A stretch of 64,000 bases of DNA from Patella vulgata (GCF_932274485.2 NC_065885.2:38763062-38827061), one strand, 5' to 3'. Counted from the stretch's first letter, positions 1 through 13,133 are shown. The notes: generated from the letters alone by a model not told the origin. Made by a program: numbers and translations.

Positions 1-2305
1 TTAACAACATGCACTAATTAATGATCATTGATTATTTCTTATAACACAAAAGACTGATATTTTGATAAGTAAAAGATATATAAGTAAATGAATATCAGTG
101 ATTTCTATATTTACCAATTACCATCATCAGAGTTTATAATTTCAATATGTTTTGTCAAGATTTACTTTACTTTGCTTATGTTATGGTTATTTGTCTGGAG
201 TTTTTTTTGGTTTTTTTGATTATTTGGTTAAGTGGTTATTTTGTGCTTTAAGGAGCCAGATTCAGATTAGATTGTTGAAAACTTGTTTTTGACACACATG
301 ATTGATGTTTAATCATCATCACATCCATAATATCCGTCATAAACACTCTTTTCTCCAAATTACTATCAAATTAGCTCTGTGTTTTATTATTTGAAGGTCA
401 CTTTTTCAATAAGTTTTTCTCATTATTCAATTTATTAATGACATTTTTGTGAGTGGGTGATTTTGGCTGCGTTTCTGATTACATTAGGTGAGGCGATGTG
501 TTGTGGTTAAGTTTTTCTACACGTGTTTCCATCATTAATTTTCAACTATAGAGTTATTAAAGCAGTATTGAAGTAGCGGGTGTCAGTTACTGAGTCACAT
601 GGTTGATGATTCTACTGGATGTAAACTAGAATCTGTCATTTTCACATATGGGTCTGGTGAAAACCTTAATACAGGACCCTCTATTGAAAATTGCAGACTT
701 GTAAAATTTTGTTAGTCAGAAGTATTGTAAATTCTGACTCATCTAGCATTGTTTTCTGGCATTAATAAGTTGAACTATCTTTCTGTTTCTATTGATGAGG
801 TATTGTCGACTGGTTGCTTGTTAATCTTTGTTCAAATAGAAACTGGCTTTTCAAGTCTTGTCGTGGGTAATAAATGTCATCTATTGACACCCGAACAGTA
901 GAGTTATTGTCCAGACTGGAAGCCAAGTGAAACTTTTTGTGTGACAAATTATGAAAGTCACTTATCGGTTGCATCATGGAACAATTGTAATGAAGGTTGT
1001 GTCAATTATCACAAATGGTGTCAGTGATATTGGTGATGAATTTGGCTCCAAGTTGCCACCCTTTGTGTGAATTACCCAATATTAACATTCATATTTCTTT
1101 TGTTCTTACTTAACATCATTGCATGTCTAATCCTGCATGAAATTTCTCCACAATATTAATAAGATTTATGTCTTTCTAAAACCCGCTGTCGACCTTCTTT
1201 ATTTTACCAGCGACGGCCTGCTTCAACTTTTTTCCGCTAACAATTCATTTTCATTGTCTTTTCTGCTAATCTGTCTGTTTTGTCTTCCAAATTGGAACCA
1301 TTTATCTTAATATTTGACAGAGAAATGTAATTTCCTTTCGGATCAATTAACTTGTCCTCTAATTACTGATTGCACCACCATTTTACAACATAATAAATTC
1401 TTTTGCTCCACATTCAAAAATTTTCACATGCAAACATAAAGATGACATAAAAAGACAAAACAATTTTTGTTCAGATTTCATTAATACTTTGATCCCTTAA
1501 TTCTGATAACGATTGCTGTAAAATTTATGAATAATACATCAATTTATCAATGCCATTTTATCTTGATTTAAATTAGATTAATGGCAGTTCTAATCCCTAT
1601 ATCAACATCATACTCTGTCAAGTACCGATAGCTTGCATGCATATGTTGCAAATATTTATTTGTTTTATTTATAATTTATGACTTTTGTTTTTTCCATTAT
1701 GTATTTTTTTTAGAATTTATCTGTTATTATGTTAATTCTTTATTTATCTTTCATTATATATTCAAACATTAGTGTATACATCCACATTTGAATATCACTT
1801 CATATCATGCTCTTTTAGCTCACATGCAAATATTCTTCATTATCACGTTCACTTACAAGAATATTAAATACCTCCGAGAGATTACCATATAACGCCTGCT
1901 TGAAAAACATCACACATTTTCATGTCATTTTGAAGCTGTGGGTTTGGTTATTCGGTACTTATGACACTTCACGTCATCTTTGATTAGTGTAAATAGTGCA
2001 CATTGATAATCTGAGATTAAATATAATTATGATTTCAATTTGTATTTAAGGAATCATTAATCTGAGTTACAGACAGTGTGTCTGTTCACAACATGATGTT
2101 AATAATCGCCAAATTGGCTGAAGAAATTTTATTTGATTTAGTCATACAACAAAGAAAATATGAAAATAGTCAAATTAATGTCTTGCATTGAACTGTTCTT
2201 CCTCTTGACTTTGAAAATCACTCTTAAGTGAATTTGATAATTAGAAATATAAGCTTTATGGCTTGCCTTTTTTTTTTATCATGGCCTTTGTTTTTTTTTT
2301 CTCAG
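1..2305 (+). other. Intron or upstream flank of the Eph receptor gene
   Basis: I find no exon in this AT-rich stretch. The Eph gene is already in progress at 2306, because the first recognisable exon encodes intracellular juxtamembrane sequence, so the ectodomain and transmembrane exons must lie before the window. The stretch ends in a strong polypyrimidine tract (2291-2302) and a CAG acceptor at 2303-2305. No repeat family was identified in it. Confidence 0.6.
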
Positions 2306-5300
2306 TCCTCCATTATCCCCAGTTGGAGCCACATATCAATGGTGGATGTAAGTAGTTTTATTCTTCACCATTCATTGTTCTTTATCATGAAACGTTGAAA
2401 CTAGAATCAGTTTACTCATTATACACCTATTTCTGTTATAGTGTATTAGCTCATGTTTCATCTAAAACTTGCTGCTTTTTGCTTAACAATATAATATATT
2501 CAATCATAATAGGATACAGCAACTCTAAAGTGCCAAATGTTTTTTTATGGTTGTCATTTGGAATTTGAAGGGCTACGAGTTAACCGGAGGATAGATTAAT
2601 GAACAAATTGGCTACACTAGTCAAACATTTGTTATATAAATTCACAAAATAGTCATCCTGGATACTAATGTCTTTTAGAGGAGACATTGTGTTTTGTAGG
2701 TAATGTTTCAAATTTCAAGTCAGGGTTGTCTGTATAAAATTGGGTTGTCCAATATTTGATTCTAGTTTTTGACAGATATATAAAGAACATTTCTCTCTTT
2801 TTTTTAGTTCAGATTATTATCTTATGTATTTTTGTATCCTAGCTGTTCTTGTTGATTCTTCCTCTCAGCTTCAGAGTCCAGGGCTTTTTTGCTTTTGTGC
2901 ATTTGTACTTTGTTGCACATGGTCTTAGACTAGTTTTGATTTGTTGCACTGCAAACTGCAAGGAGAACTAGAATAATCTAAAATATTCACCCGATTGGCC
3001 ATGTCTTTAAACATTAAACTCTTCATAATCTGATACATTAGTGATATATAGATATTAAATATTTTCATTTCAGTAACAATGCCATTGTTCCCATCTCCTG
3101 GTTCTATACATAGTTCTGTCAGAACGTATATTGATCCGCACACTTATGAAGACCCTAATCAAGCTGTACGAGAATTTACCAGAGAAATTGATATATCACA
3201 TATAACTATAGAATCTGTATTGGGTGGTGGTAAGTTGTTGTTTTGACTTTCTTTCACTATTAATTAAAGCTTTGCTATTAAATCTCTTCCCCAAGCAGTA
3301 CATACCAATTGGATTATAATTTTTAACTTAATTAAATTATACCAAGAGGTTGACTTGCTAGTTATACTAAAAATAAATTGATTGTGGCAAATCTGTGGAA
3401 GAACGGTTAAAGATACATTAGTTAAGAGTTTTATAAAGAGTTGGCCATTCTTGCTATAATAATTCAAAAGTAGATGATAAAAAAAGAAAATGTTGAAAAT
3501 TTCAGTCAAATTACTTTGTTCTGAACGGAATTATCACTTTGGGAAGTTTGGACTAGAAATAGGCATCAATTGTGTCTTCACTGTCTGTGAAAATTGGCGA
3601 TTTTTTGATTGACAGACTGTTTAAATCCAAACTGTATCCAAGCCATCCGTGGCTCTACAGAGTTGATTTTGAGTTTGTCGTGTAAATAAAGGTCTAATTA
3701 ATAATTTGTATAAAATCTGAAGCCTAAATAAAGACTTGCAATGGTCAGATTTAGCTCTTGCATAATGTATGTTTAAAGCTCCATTATCCATTACATGATG
3801 CATAAAGTTTATGTCCACTGTGTCCCCTGTTATATTTTAATGTTTGTATTTTATTTTCTGGAACTGTAGTAAATATTATAATTTTAGGTGAATTTGGTGA
3901 TGTATGTAAAGGTAAATTACGGGTACCAGGGCGACCGGAAATGACTGTAGCCATTAAGACTTTAAAACCAGGAGCAACTGAAAAAAATCGTTTAGATTTT
4001 CTCACTGAAGCTAGTATTATGGGGCAGTTTGACGATCCTAATGTTATATTCTTAGAAGGTGTTATTACTAAAAGTAAGTGTACGTGCGATAGTGATATAA
4101 GAGAGGTAACTCTTGTTAATATCTTATCACAACTAAATCTGTAGTTAGGTTGCTATAAATGCTGCTAGCCTTCATAAGCTGTTTGTTTGATCCTATTTAT
4201 ATGTATGGAAAATTTGAAATTATTTTCTAATAAAATACCTTTTCTTCTCTTTTCAGACAACCCTATTATGATTGTTACTGAATTTATGGCCAACGGTTCT
4301 CTTGATACCTTCCTTAGGGTAAGTTACTGATATATAATTAGTAATTACATTAATTACATACTGACCTAATAATATCTTATTTGGAATTAGTTATTAGTCC
4401 ACAATTAGTAACTGCTATTATAATCACATTTTGACCTAATAATATATACTAATTAGGGTAAGTTACTAAGATGCTATTAGTGATTACCATAATTAATCAG
4501 ATATTGGACTAATAATTTCATATTTAAGGAATGTTGCTAAGATGTAATTAGTAATAAACATTATATAAATGACTTATAAACCTAGTGATATATTATTTAG
4601 GTTTTAACTTAAAAGTTGCTACGCTATGATTAGTAATAATCATTATATTAATTTTATATATCAACTCGATAATATATTATTTAGGTTTAGTTGCGAAGAT
4701 ATAATTATTAATTATAAATCAACTTAATAATGTATTTTTTTTTTTTTTTTTAATGAAAATTAACAAAGTGTTAAACATAACAAATCCTATATAAACAATA
4801 TATTTATTCTGTTCTTGTAGAATAATGATGGGAAATTTACTATTATTCAATTAGTTGGTATGATGCGAGGTATTTCAGCTGGTATGAAATATTTATCAGA
4901 AATGGGTTATGTTCACAGGGTAAGTAGCATATGATTGATTATACATGGTTTTATTCTGGAAAGATCTTGGCAAGGCGTGGGTGGCTGAATCATCAATGGT
5001 CCAAAAATAGGGCACTGCAGATCATAGTCTTGCCTGTGGTGCAGGAAGGAGGGCCGGACAAGGAATAATGTTTTGTCATTTCGATGGGATATATAAAAAA
5101 AAGAGGTCCCATGAACCCTTGACAGTTGGAATTCAATATTTCTGTCTGAGTTACTGCTAATATGCCCATCTTCATTATCCCTGTTGAAGAAGGTAAAGAG
5201 TAGGATGTTAAACCTCATGGAGGGTATGGTCTTATCATTGTACAAAACATTGAAATGAGGAGTATGACCTCCTAATCATGATTTGTGTTCACTGGATAAT

Positions 5301-6170
5301 AAAATGCATTTCTCTTTCTAGAGATTATTAGAATTAGTTATATTATTCAGAAAATTTCACAACTGATTTTGAATGCTACTTAATGATATGAAAAATTTCT
5401 TTTAGGATTTAGCTGCAAGAAATATTCTAGTTAATGAAAGTCTTGTTTGTAAAGTTGCTGATTTCGGTTTGTCAAGAGAAATAGAATCTGATAATACAGA
5501 TGGTGCTTACACTACAAAGGTAAATTTTTCATTCAAGCATGTCTTGTTCCATGTTGTTCTAATTCTCCTATTATTATATTCCTAATGGTAATTAATATAA
5601 CCTCTTTCAGAAATATAATCTTCTTTTATATTAGTTTGTGTCTTGATTAAAACTTCTTTTAACATATTTGTAGTAGCTATTTTATTATTTTCTCCTTTGG
5701 TTTAGTTCTATTTTTACTATCATATGGGCATGGTGAACACTAATTACTTATCTAATAACTAATATTAAACACTAAAATAAATCTTTAGTTTTGATTAACA
5801 AGGTAAGAAAACTAAAGGAATTTTATAAAGCAAACCATTTATTATCAACATCATTCCTTGAAATGGAAAATTTTGAATAATCGTTTGGAATCTGGAGATT
5901 TTGAAAAGGTAAGGTGAAATTAAAAGTTTTAACCTAAATATGAAACACTCTGGTTATGTTTCACATTGGCCATGTAGAAGAATTTTATCTGAAGACTTTT
6001 GGAGGGGGCTGGGTTAGAAACAGTAAAGTATGAAACAAAATTTAAAAAGTTTATGACTGAAGTGTATCAAATGAACATGGTATAGTATACAAAGACAATA
6101 TAATTGAAAAATATGTTGACTGTCGGTAAGAATTTTAATATTAACAATTACTTTTATAAATCCAGTGCAC

Positions 6171-6214
<44 letters not shown>

Positions 6215-8373
6215 GAAATTAAAGATGATAAAATAAAACTACATTTTTATGCTAACGTTTTCACCGCGATAGCAGCTATCGCGGTGAAAACGTTAGCATA
6301 AAAATGTAGTTTTATTTTGCCATCTTTAATTTCAATTATATATTACCAAAGAGCAGCTTTAATTAACTATTCTACTATATATATATATATAGGTATTTTA
6401 GTATTAGTAATAAATATTAATATATGTTGTGTGATATAATTAACATGCATGATGTAATTAGTAATTATAACATTGCATGGTATGTTTATTAATCAAAGAC
6501 TTAACCTGTTATTATAACACCATCCTATTAATATATGATATTGATTGCATGATATTAATTTATAGTAAAAGCTTTCATAATCTTTCCCTAAATTGCTGTG
6601 TTATTAATTGCATGGAGTCTTTTTGTATACTGCGATATCTTTCAAAGAGGCATTAACACATTTCAAGTCAGGCACACATTTGTCAGGCACTATCCCCCAG
6701 TTGCCTGCAATTTTGGCCTGTACAGATTTGTCTTTTCTCAATGTTTTGATGATATTTATAATATATGTGAAAAGTTGAGAATGCCAGGTACTAGTTTATT
6801 AGTGCCAGGCATGTCCTCAGTTAAAACTACAATCCTTATTGCTTATATTTAATTAGTGATAATGCCTCTTTATTAACATATACATTTTTATAAAAACAAT
6901 TGTTTTCATTCATTGATAAAATTAGCAAGAGACACTGGTTTTCTGAGAGTGCATAACAATATAAAAAGCTTTTAATATTTTGTGATTGAAATAAGATTAT
7001 ACATCAAATTATGATCTAAAGTAGTACAAATTATTGATTCAAAGGTTATCTGTTATCCTTAAAATGAAATAAATATTTGAGTTTTTGGTATAAAATTTAT
7101 TGTTTGTTTATAGGGAGGTAAGATACCGGTACGATGGACAGCACCTGAAGCCATTGCTTTTAGAAAGTTTACATCATCTTCTGATGTATGGAGTTATGGT
7201 GTTGTCATGTGGGAAATAATGTCCTATGGTGAACGACCATATTGGAATTGGTCCAATCAAGATGTTATTAAGGCAGTAGAGAAAGGTTATAGACTTCCAC
7301 CTCCCATGGTAAGCTAATATATTTTGAAATATGGTTTAAATTTGTCTTTCATAGGAATTTGTTTTCATTACAAAAGTGTATTGGAATTTATTTTCATTAC
7401 AGAAGTATATCTAACAACACAAATTTGTTGTTTTAATATAGAATACATATAACATCTGCTTCCCAAATTATAATCATTCATCAATGTGAAGACAAGTTTT
7501 GGTCAAAACTTATTTGCTTCTGGTAAAATTAAAATTTATTGTATACATGTCAGTCATATATCTATCTTTTATTGTTCAGGATTGTCCAGAAGCAACACAC
7601 CAATTAATGCTAGATTGCTGGCAGAGAGAAAGATCTCATAGACCAAAGTTTTACCACATTGTCAAAACTCTAGATAAACTTATTAGAGCACCTGAACTGC
7701 TGAGAAAAATGGCTAAGCCAAGGTGAGGAAGCAGTTATTATTACAAATGAAAGAATACACACTTGAATTAGTTTGCTCAGTTTTAGATTTATAAACTGTC
7801 AATGATATTGGATGAGCTTGTCGGTGGAATCTGATCAGTTTGCTTCATATTAAGTCTACAGATTCACTTCACATGTTCAAAGAGGCTTCCCGTCTGCATA
7901 TGTCATCATGTCAAGCAAAGAGCAGACAGACTATCTATATATTATCTTTAGCAGAGAACTTACTGGTCAACCTAACTTTTCTCTTCAGATTTCTATTTCA
8001 TATGGCTGCATAAAGTCAGCGCAATGTATTCAAAATGGAAAAATACTTTTATAATATTACATTTTTTTTTTTTAATTTAGATTTTTTTATTTTTTTTTTC
8101 AGACCCCACAATTTTATAGATCCCAATGTACCTGATATGACCCAGTTTACAACTGTTGAAGAATGGTTAATCTCTATAAAAATGGAACGATATATTGACA
8201 ATTTTGTTCATGCAAACTATTTCACAATGGACCAAATATCTCGTGTTACAGTGAAAGATTTAATTAATCTCGGAATATCATTAGTAGGACATCAGAAAAA
8301 ATTAATGAACAGTATACAAACATTACGTGCCCAAATTGCTGGAGCACAAATGTCCGAAGGATTTCTTGTATAG
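2306..8373 (+). CDS. Eph: Eph receptor tyrosine kinase, 3' part (juxtamembrane, kinase, SAM)
   Basis: Partial gene, nine exons read by GT/AG sites and phase: 2306-2347, 3074-3229, 3888-4073, 4257-4318, 4821-4919, 5406-5519, 7114-7308, 7580-7722, 8103-8373 (about 422 codons, stop TAG 8371-8373). Phases match at every junction. Exon 2 carries the juxtamembrane tyrosine block [18 protein letters not shown]. The kinase follows: glycine loop GGGEFGDV across the exon 2/3 junction, catalytic lysine in [17 protein letters not shown] catalytic loop across exons 5/6, DFGLSRE, activation-loop tyrosine in [23 protein letters not shown], and [13 protein letters not shown]. The last exon encodes a SAM domain ([13 protein letters not shown] through [13 protein letters not shown]) and ends in EGFLV, a possible class II PDZ ligand. 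Eph receptors are single-pass membrane receptors for ephrins in contact guidance and tissue boundaries. The kinase looks intact. The 42-nt first exon is the least certain; the rest is very secure. Confidence 0.95.
3395..3795. repeat. Unnamed interspersed repeat, copy 1 (Eph intron)
   Basis: This stretch shares ordered blocks with 53385-53815. Shared blocks include 'agatacatta', 'ctataata', a 'gaaaatt.cagtcaaatt' block, 'gtctaattaataatt', and a closing block with 'cataatgtatgttta'. Both copies are diverged and of similar length. No coding potential is seen. Its class is unknown; it may be an old SINE or MITE. Confidence 0.55.
4319..4735 (+). repeat. Degenerate tandem repeat filling an Eph intron
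   Basis: About six diverged units of roughly 70-80 bp fill the intron between exons 4257-4318 and 4821-4919. Each centres on a 'gttactaagatgtaattag' type core (near 4320, 4387, 4456, 4529, 4610 and 4687) followed by 'cctaataatatattattta' type sequence. The first unit overlaps the true 5' splice site. Similar 'gatgtaattagtaatta' sequence recurs at 6410-6560 in a later intron of the same gene. Confidence 0.65.
5021..5245 (+). repeat. Diverged SINE body (CATTTCATTTC family) in Eph intron
   Basis: Diverged copy of the SINE seen whole at 51187-51524. The order 'gtgcaggaaggagggcc', 'gacaagga', 'gaggtccc', 'gacagttggaattcaata', 'atgcccatcttcatta', 'aggatgttaaacc' matches its body and tail. The minus-strand ORF over this stretch is a shadow of the SINE. 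Confidence 0.7.
6173..6210. repeat. (TA)n microsatellite
   Basis: Pure TA dinucleotide run directly abutting the palindrome that starts at 6211. A shorter TA run lies near 6376-6391, on the other side. Confidence 0.95.
6211..6337. mobile_element. Near-perfect palindromic (foldback) insertion
   Basis: Arms 6211-6273 and 6275-6337 are reverse complements with about one mismatched position and a one-base centre (6274). The centre reads 'cgcgatagc', a, 'gctatcgcg'. It lies between TA-rich runs inside an Eph intron. The near-identity of the arms suggests a young or gene-converted foldback. No transposase is encoded. Confidence 0.85.
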
Positions 8374-10930
8374 TTCGTAATCTGTGATTAGTTTTTACAG
8401 ACATTTTGATTGGCCGAACAGCTGATCAGCTATATATTAGAGACCATGGTTGGATAATCAAGGTCATGTGATACAAAATTCCAAAGTCATATATTAATTA
8501 TACAGTAGTGTCCTTAGCTAGGATTTGGATACTGTCGAACTGCTCACTCTAAATCTAGGTGTTGTGTTACAAGAGCTCAGTTTATCATATATTACGAAGT
8601 ATTTGATTGGACGGTGGTTTATATGTATTGTGACTTTATTATCCTACAACCTCATAGACCACCTACCATGAGCACGTCTGTGACCAGGTTTTGAATATAC
8701 AGAGAGAGAGAAAAAAAACGGTGTGGATAAAAGCCTGAAAATATTGTATGGAACTCATAAATGTATATAGGTAGTATTTATTGGGATTTTTTACCAGTTC
8801 AAAACTGTCTGGATCCAGACTATTTATAATAGATAAAGACTTAAAAATTACAAACTGGTTATAAAGAGTCTATAACCACGATAAAGGTATTCCTGCAGAC
8901 ACAATTATAGTGCAGAATCTCATATTGTGTTATGTTTAATATGGAAGGTATCCAACCGCAAGAGACGTTACATTATGCAAAGTGGAAGCAGCAATATTGT
9001 AGTGTACGCAATATATGCAGTGCTATTGAACAAGAGTTTTTAATGGCACCAGAAGGCTATATTATTACTGATATTGTATATTATTATTATTATTATCTTA
9101 GTATGTCAGCCAAACAGTGCTATGCCTTGAGCTATGCAAAGACTTGCAGTCATTATTGATAAAAACCTCACATAAAAAGCAATGGTTCCACATTGGCTAG
9201 TGGTACTACAAACACTATACAAGGGGACATGTTTGGTGATCTGGATGTTGCAGTTGTATGAAAGAACTCTTGCAGCCAAATATTTTACATGTAAATGTAT
9301 CTTTTTATTGATGTAACAATTTATTTGGTGTACTTTTTTTTCGTAAAATAAGTTTTTAATTTTAAAAAAATATCTTTTTGTCTCAATTTGGTTAGATTTT
9401 ATGTGAACTACTACAATATATTTAAAATATATGCTTAGTAGTCAGCCTTATAAAAAATTCTTTTACAACTGTTTATGAAATTGTAGTTTTAATTTAAATA
9501 TTTCTCAAAATTTCTTAACTTGTGTTTTAAATTGATGCATTATTGACAATTCTGTTAGATTTTTTTTGATTTTTTTTGGCCCATGGATACGACTTTTTTA
9601 ATTAAAATATGTATTTTGTATATATTGTGTGTCTTATTTTTGTACATATTAAAATAAGTGATATCTCATCTTCAACCAAATTAAAACATTATCACTCCCA
9701 ACAAAAATACCATTTCTAAAGAATATTTCATTTAAACTTTAATATTACTTACAAAAAAATATACAATAATTAGGTCTCCATATTGTGTAATGTACTTAAT
9801 AAAATCTCTTTCTTAAAATTAATTTCTTTATAAAAATGAAATTGTAGAATAAATTCCTATGAGATCTGGATTGGTTCCATAAAATTACTATTTATTCAAT
9901 ATAGTATTATTTCAAAAAGGTAGCACATTCTTAGTTAATAGCATAATGAACCAGACAATGTTTCTCACATTTATGACAACTAAATAGTATAAGGGGTGAT
10001 AATAATATATGTAATAATGTAAATATACATGTATGTAAGGTGTGAATAGTGTTTATTTAGTGCGAGTGCTGTGTTTGAACGTTGGTCGAGTGGATGGGAG
10101 ACATACATCTATTGTATTTAAAACAAAAATTTCTTTGTAACTGTTTTTCTTCACTTTTTTATAACTTAATGTCTCATCATGAATGTTCTTTAGAAAATTC
10201 AACTAGTGTTGATAGACTTTCTTTGAAGAGACACCATCTTGTTGTTATAACAAGCTAATCTAGAAAATTAACATTATATATACTTATATTCCTTCTTGAT
10301 ATTTTGAAGGAATTTACATATCATATAGTAAATAAATTAAATTAGAAAAACATAGAAATTTCTCTTGTATGTGTGGCTTATGTATAAAAAGTACTGCTAG
10401 ATAGGTTTTACGTCTAAATTTCAACTCAATTTAAAATTTAATCCACAAAGACATTTTCGTATCTTTTGGCAGATTATCCTCATTTTAAATAAATATTTTC
10501 AAAAAATCTGAAATTTATTTGAAGAATTTAATTATACAATGATAATTTTATACATGGCATGTTAATTGTAAGCACTCTCCTCTCATTAGCTTTTTTTTTC
10601 TTCAAGAAAATGTTTATATTGTCATTCATCTTCTGAATGTGTTCATATCTCATCATTTATGTAAAATATATATTATGCTTTATACATATAATTATGTACA
10701 GAATTTTGTACTTAATAAATTTTTTTTGTTAAATTAATCTATAGATATGAAGATTGTATGAAACAAAATGATAAAATAGCATGTTTTTTTTTAGTCTACT
10801 AGTCGGGTAGACTTACCATCCAGAACAAACGAGCCACTAAAGTGATAGCAATAAATATGCACGTGGTCGTGTACTATACTTGTTATAACTTGTAATAAAA
10901 ACAAAATAAAATGTATAAATTCCAAACATA
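8374..10930 (+). other. Eph 3' UTR and downstream AT-rich sequence
   Basis: Follows the Eph stop codon with no further coding exon seen. Several AATAAA-type polyadenylation signals are present (near 9800, 10330, 10490, 10716 and 10895). A very long 3' UTR is possible, but which signal is used cannot be told from sequence alone. A short (TAT)n run lies near 9080. No repeat family was recognised. Confidence 0.5.
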
Positions 10931-11362
10931 AACTTTATCTCTTTATTTTCTTAGAATTCCCAGGTTTCAAATTCTAAGGAGGGGATAAAGAAAGATATTG
11001 TCAACTTCATATTCAAAGAAGCATAGGCATACAGGCCAATTTTTCTTGGGGGAGGGCTGTATCATTTTTGCCAGAAAAATGAACCTACAGGTACATAACT
11101 TTAGCACCCGATCAAAAATCAGTGAAGGTTGCTAAGAACTAGAATAATACACATTATTCATCACCATACTTAATTATTAATTATCATATGCAGTTTGAGA
11201 ACTAGACACCCTGAATCCAAATACGAATTGTGTGATTTTCTGAAACTCTGAACTCCAGTTTGGAATTGCATCACCCCACCCAATGGTCAGTAAATGTCCC
11301 GGATTTCAGGCACTTCATGCTGTGGGATGGAATTTTTTTTAATGTTTTCTTTTACATCCACT

Positions 11363-11660
11363 AAAATTTTTATACGCCCACATTTTCATGTGGACGTATA
11401 TTGTCGTCGCCCCTGTCTGTCCGTCCGTCCACAATTGTTTGTGAACACTCTACAGGTCACAATTTTTATCCGATTTCAGTTCCTTTCGATATTGACATGT
11501 ATCGGACTGTAACTTCATGGATGATGGCCCCTGATTGTACGAAAAATCATGTTTTTAGCTTGTGAACACTGTAGAGGTCACAATTTTTATTCGATTTGGT
11601 TTAAAATATGAAGATCACAATAAAATCACCACGAAAGTTTCTGATAGATTGACAGGTTTT
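11363..11660 (+). mobile_element. TIR-bounded modular repeat, 5' end copy
   Basis: Begins with the family's terminal motif 'tatacgcccacattttc' followed by its partner 'atgtggacgtat', then 'gtcgtcgcccctgtctgtc' and two internal modules. Each module carries 'aggtcacaatttttat', 'ggcccctgattgtacgaaaa' and 'tttttagcttgtg'. The far terminus is missing, so the copy is truncated. Other copies: 18960-20013, 31606-32238, 38076-38367, 60305-61447 and 63614-64000. Confidence 0.8.
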
Positions 11661-12055
11661 TTTTTTAACTTAATCGACTTTTGGCTAATGGTTTCTCATA
11701 AATATAGCCTTTTAACATAGACTGTTTGTCGTTAAAGGGGCTAAATGGAGGATTTGTACCTATAAATCGAAGTTTGAAACTTATGTTCTAATACACAAAA
11801 TGTTCAATATTTCTATTGTATTTAATGTGTTACTTGCCCAGAATATACCTCAGAATGCATCACATTGAACCTTTGTTTTCTATCTCCGGCCTACACGAAA
11901 AGAATTAAATGTTACCGTAGTTTTGACATCAATGAAGTCAACACAATTTGACTAACAGTCGGTGTTTATTGCATATAAATATAAGAATATTTATATATTT
12001 ATATCATGCCGCATAAACGTGTTTGTGGAGTGGACTAAGGGACATTACTCGATTT
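11661..12055. other. Intergenic, nothing recognised
   Basis: AT-rich sequence with no open frame or repeat that I recognise, between the modular repeat and the LINE fragment. Confidence 0.5.
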
Positions 12056-13133
12056 AATGACCATGTCACTAAACAGTGGGTTACGGTTGTGTTAAGTTCT
12101 GAATGTAGCAGAAAGAATATTTAGCCCAAGAGATTGATAGTGTGGACATTCAATTAAAAAGTGAAATTCGGTTTCTACTTTAAAGAGGGAACAGAGTGCA
12201 CATAGTCTCATATCAGGGGGGACGTTCTTGTACCGGCCCTCTCTATTTCTAGTTTATGGGAACCCAATCGTAGTGCGGTCATAGCAGACTTTAAGTTTGT
12301 ATTGTGTACACGAAGCAAATAATTAGCTGGATAGTCTATAGTAGGTTTTACAGTGCCATAAGTTCTAAGTTTTGAATTGCCAGAAATATATTCGGTTTTA
12401 TAAATAGTATTGAATTTGCAAGGGAGATAAGTTGAACTGGTCCATGAGGGAGGATATTGCTGCTGACCATGATAATTTGGGATTGGATTTGCCTATTTCT
12501 ACATCTTCCACATATGCGGCGGATAGTAACGAATTTGTACGTTTTATGTCGGGTGTATTTAATCTTTTATAAAATAGCAACATTCGTTGGTAAATATCAA
12601 TTTGAATTGGGAAGATACCTAGTTCAGCCAATGATCCTATATGTTTGAAGATTTTTGGGGTTGGAGTAAAATGTATTTGCAAGTTTTTATTGTGATTTTA
12701 TTATGCTCCACATAGTTCCATCTGTGTAAATTCACATTTCTGCTATTTACTATTTGCGACCCCCATTCATCACAGGCATACAGAGCTATTTGTTTCACTA
12801 CTGCTTCATACAGTCTTATGAGTACTTCGGTTGGCAGGTGATCATCGGTGCACACTTTCTGACGGATACCAAACCATGCCCTCCTAGCCTTTTTACTTAA
12901 TTCATTTATCGCACTTTTGAAGGATGCGTTATTCGTTATATAGACTCCCAAATATAGATATTCATCAGTAGTTTTGAGCAGTTGATTGTTAAAAAAGAAT
13001 TTCACTTGGGATTTGTTTTTCAGACTTATCTTATTGTTATTAAAAAGCATCACTTTCGTTTTTGCAGAGTTAATATTAAGTTTCCAATCAGTGCAAAAAG
13101 AGTGGAGCGGTGTCTGATACTCTGAACCTTGAT
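12056..13133 (-). mobile_element. LINE (non-LTR) retrotransposon fragment, RT C-terminal region
   Basis: Reads on the minus strand from about 13133 down to 12056 with frame changes. It opens with CTDWKLNINSAKTKVMLF (after the RT palm) and EYLYLGVYITNNASFKSAI, then KKARRAWFGIRQK. Further on come IGSLAELGIFPIQIDIYQR and ALRLGSHKLEIER, and finally a zinc-knuckle-like block around LCALCSLFKVETEFHF followed by IECPHY. This order is typical of the C-terminal half of LINE ORF2. It is 5' truncated and broken by frameshifts, so it is inactive. Clade not assigned. A relative lies at 20690-21360. Confidence 0.8.

Noticed and set aside
4913-5245. 110-codon minus-strand ORF
   Set aside because: Antisense of a diverged SINE inside an Eph intron.
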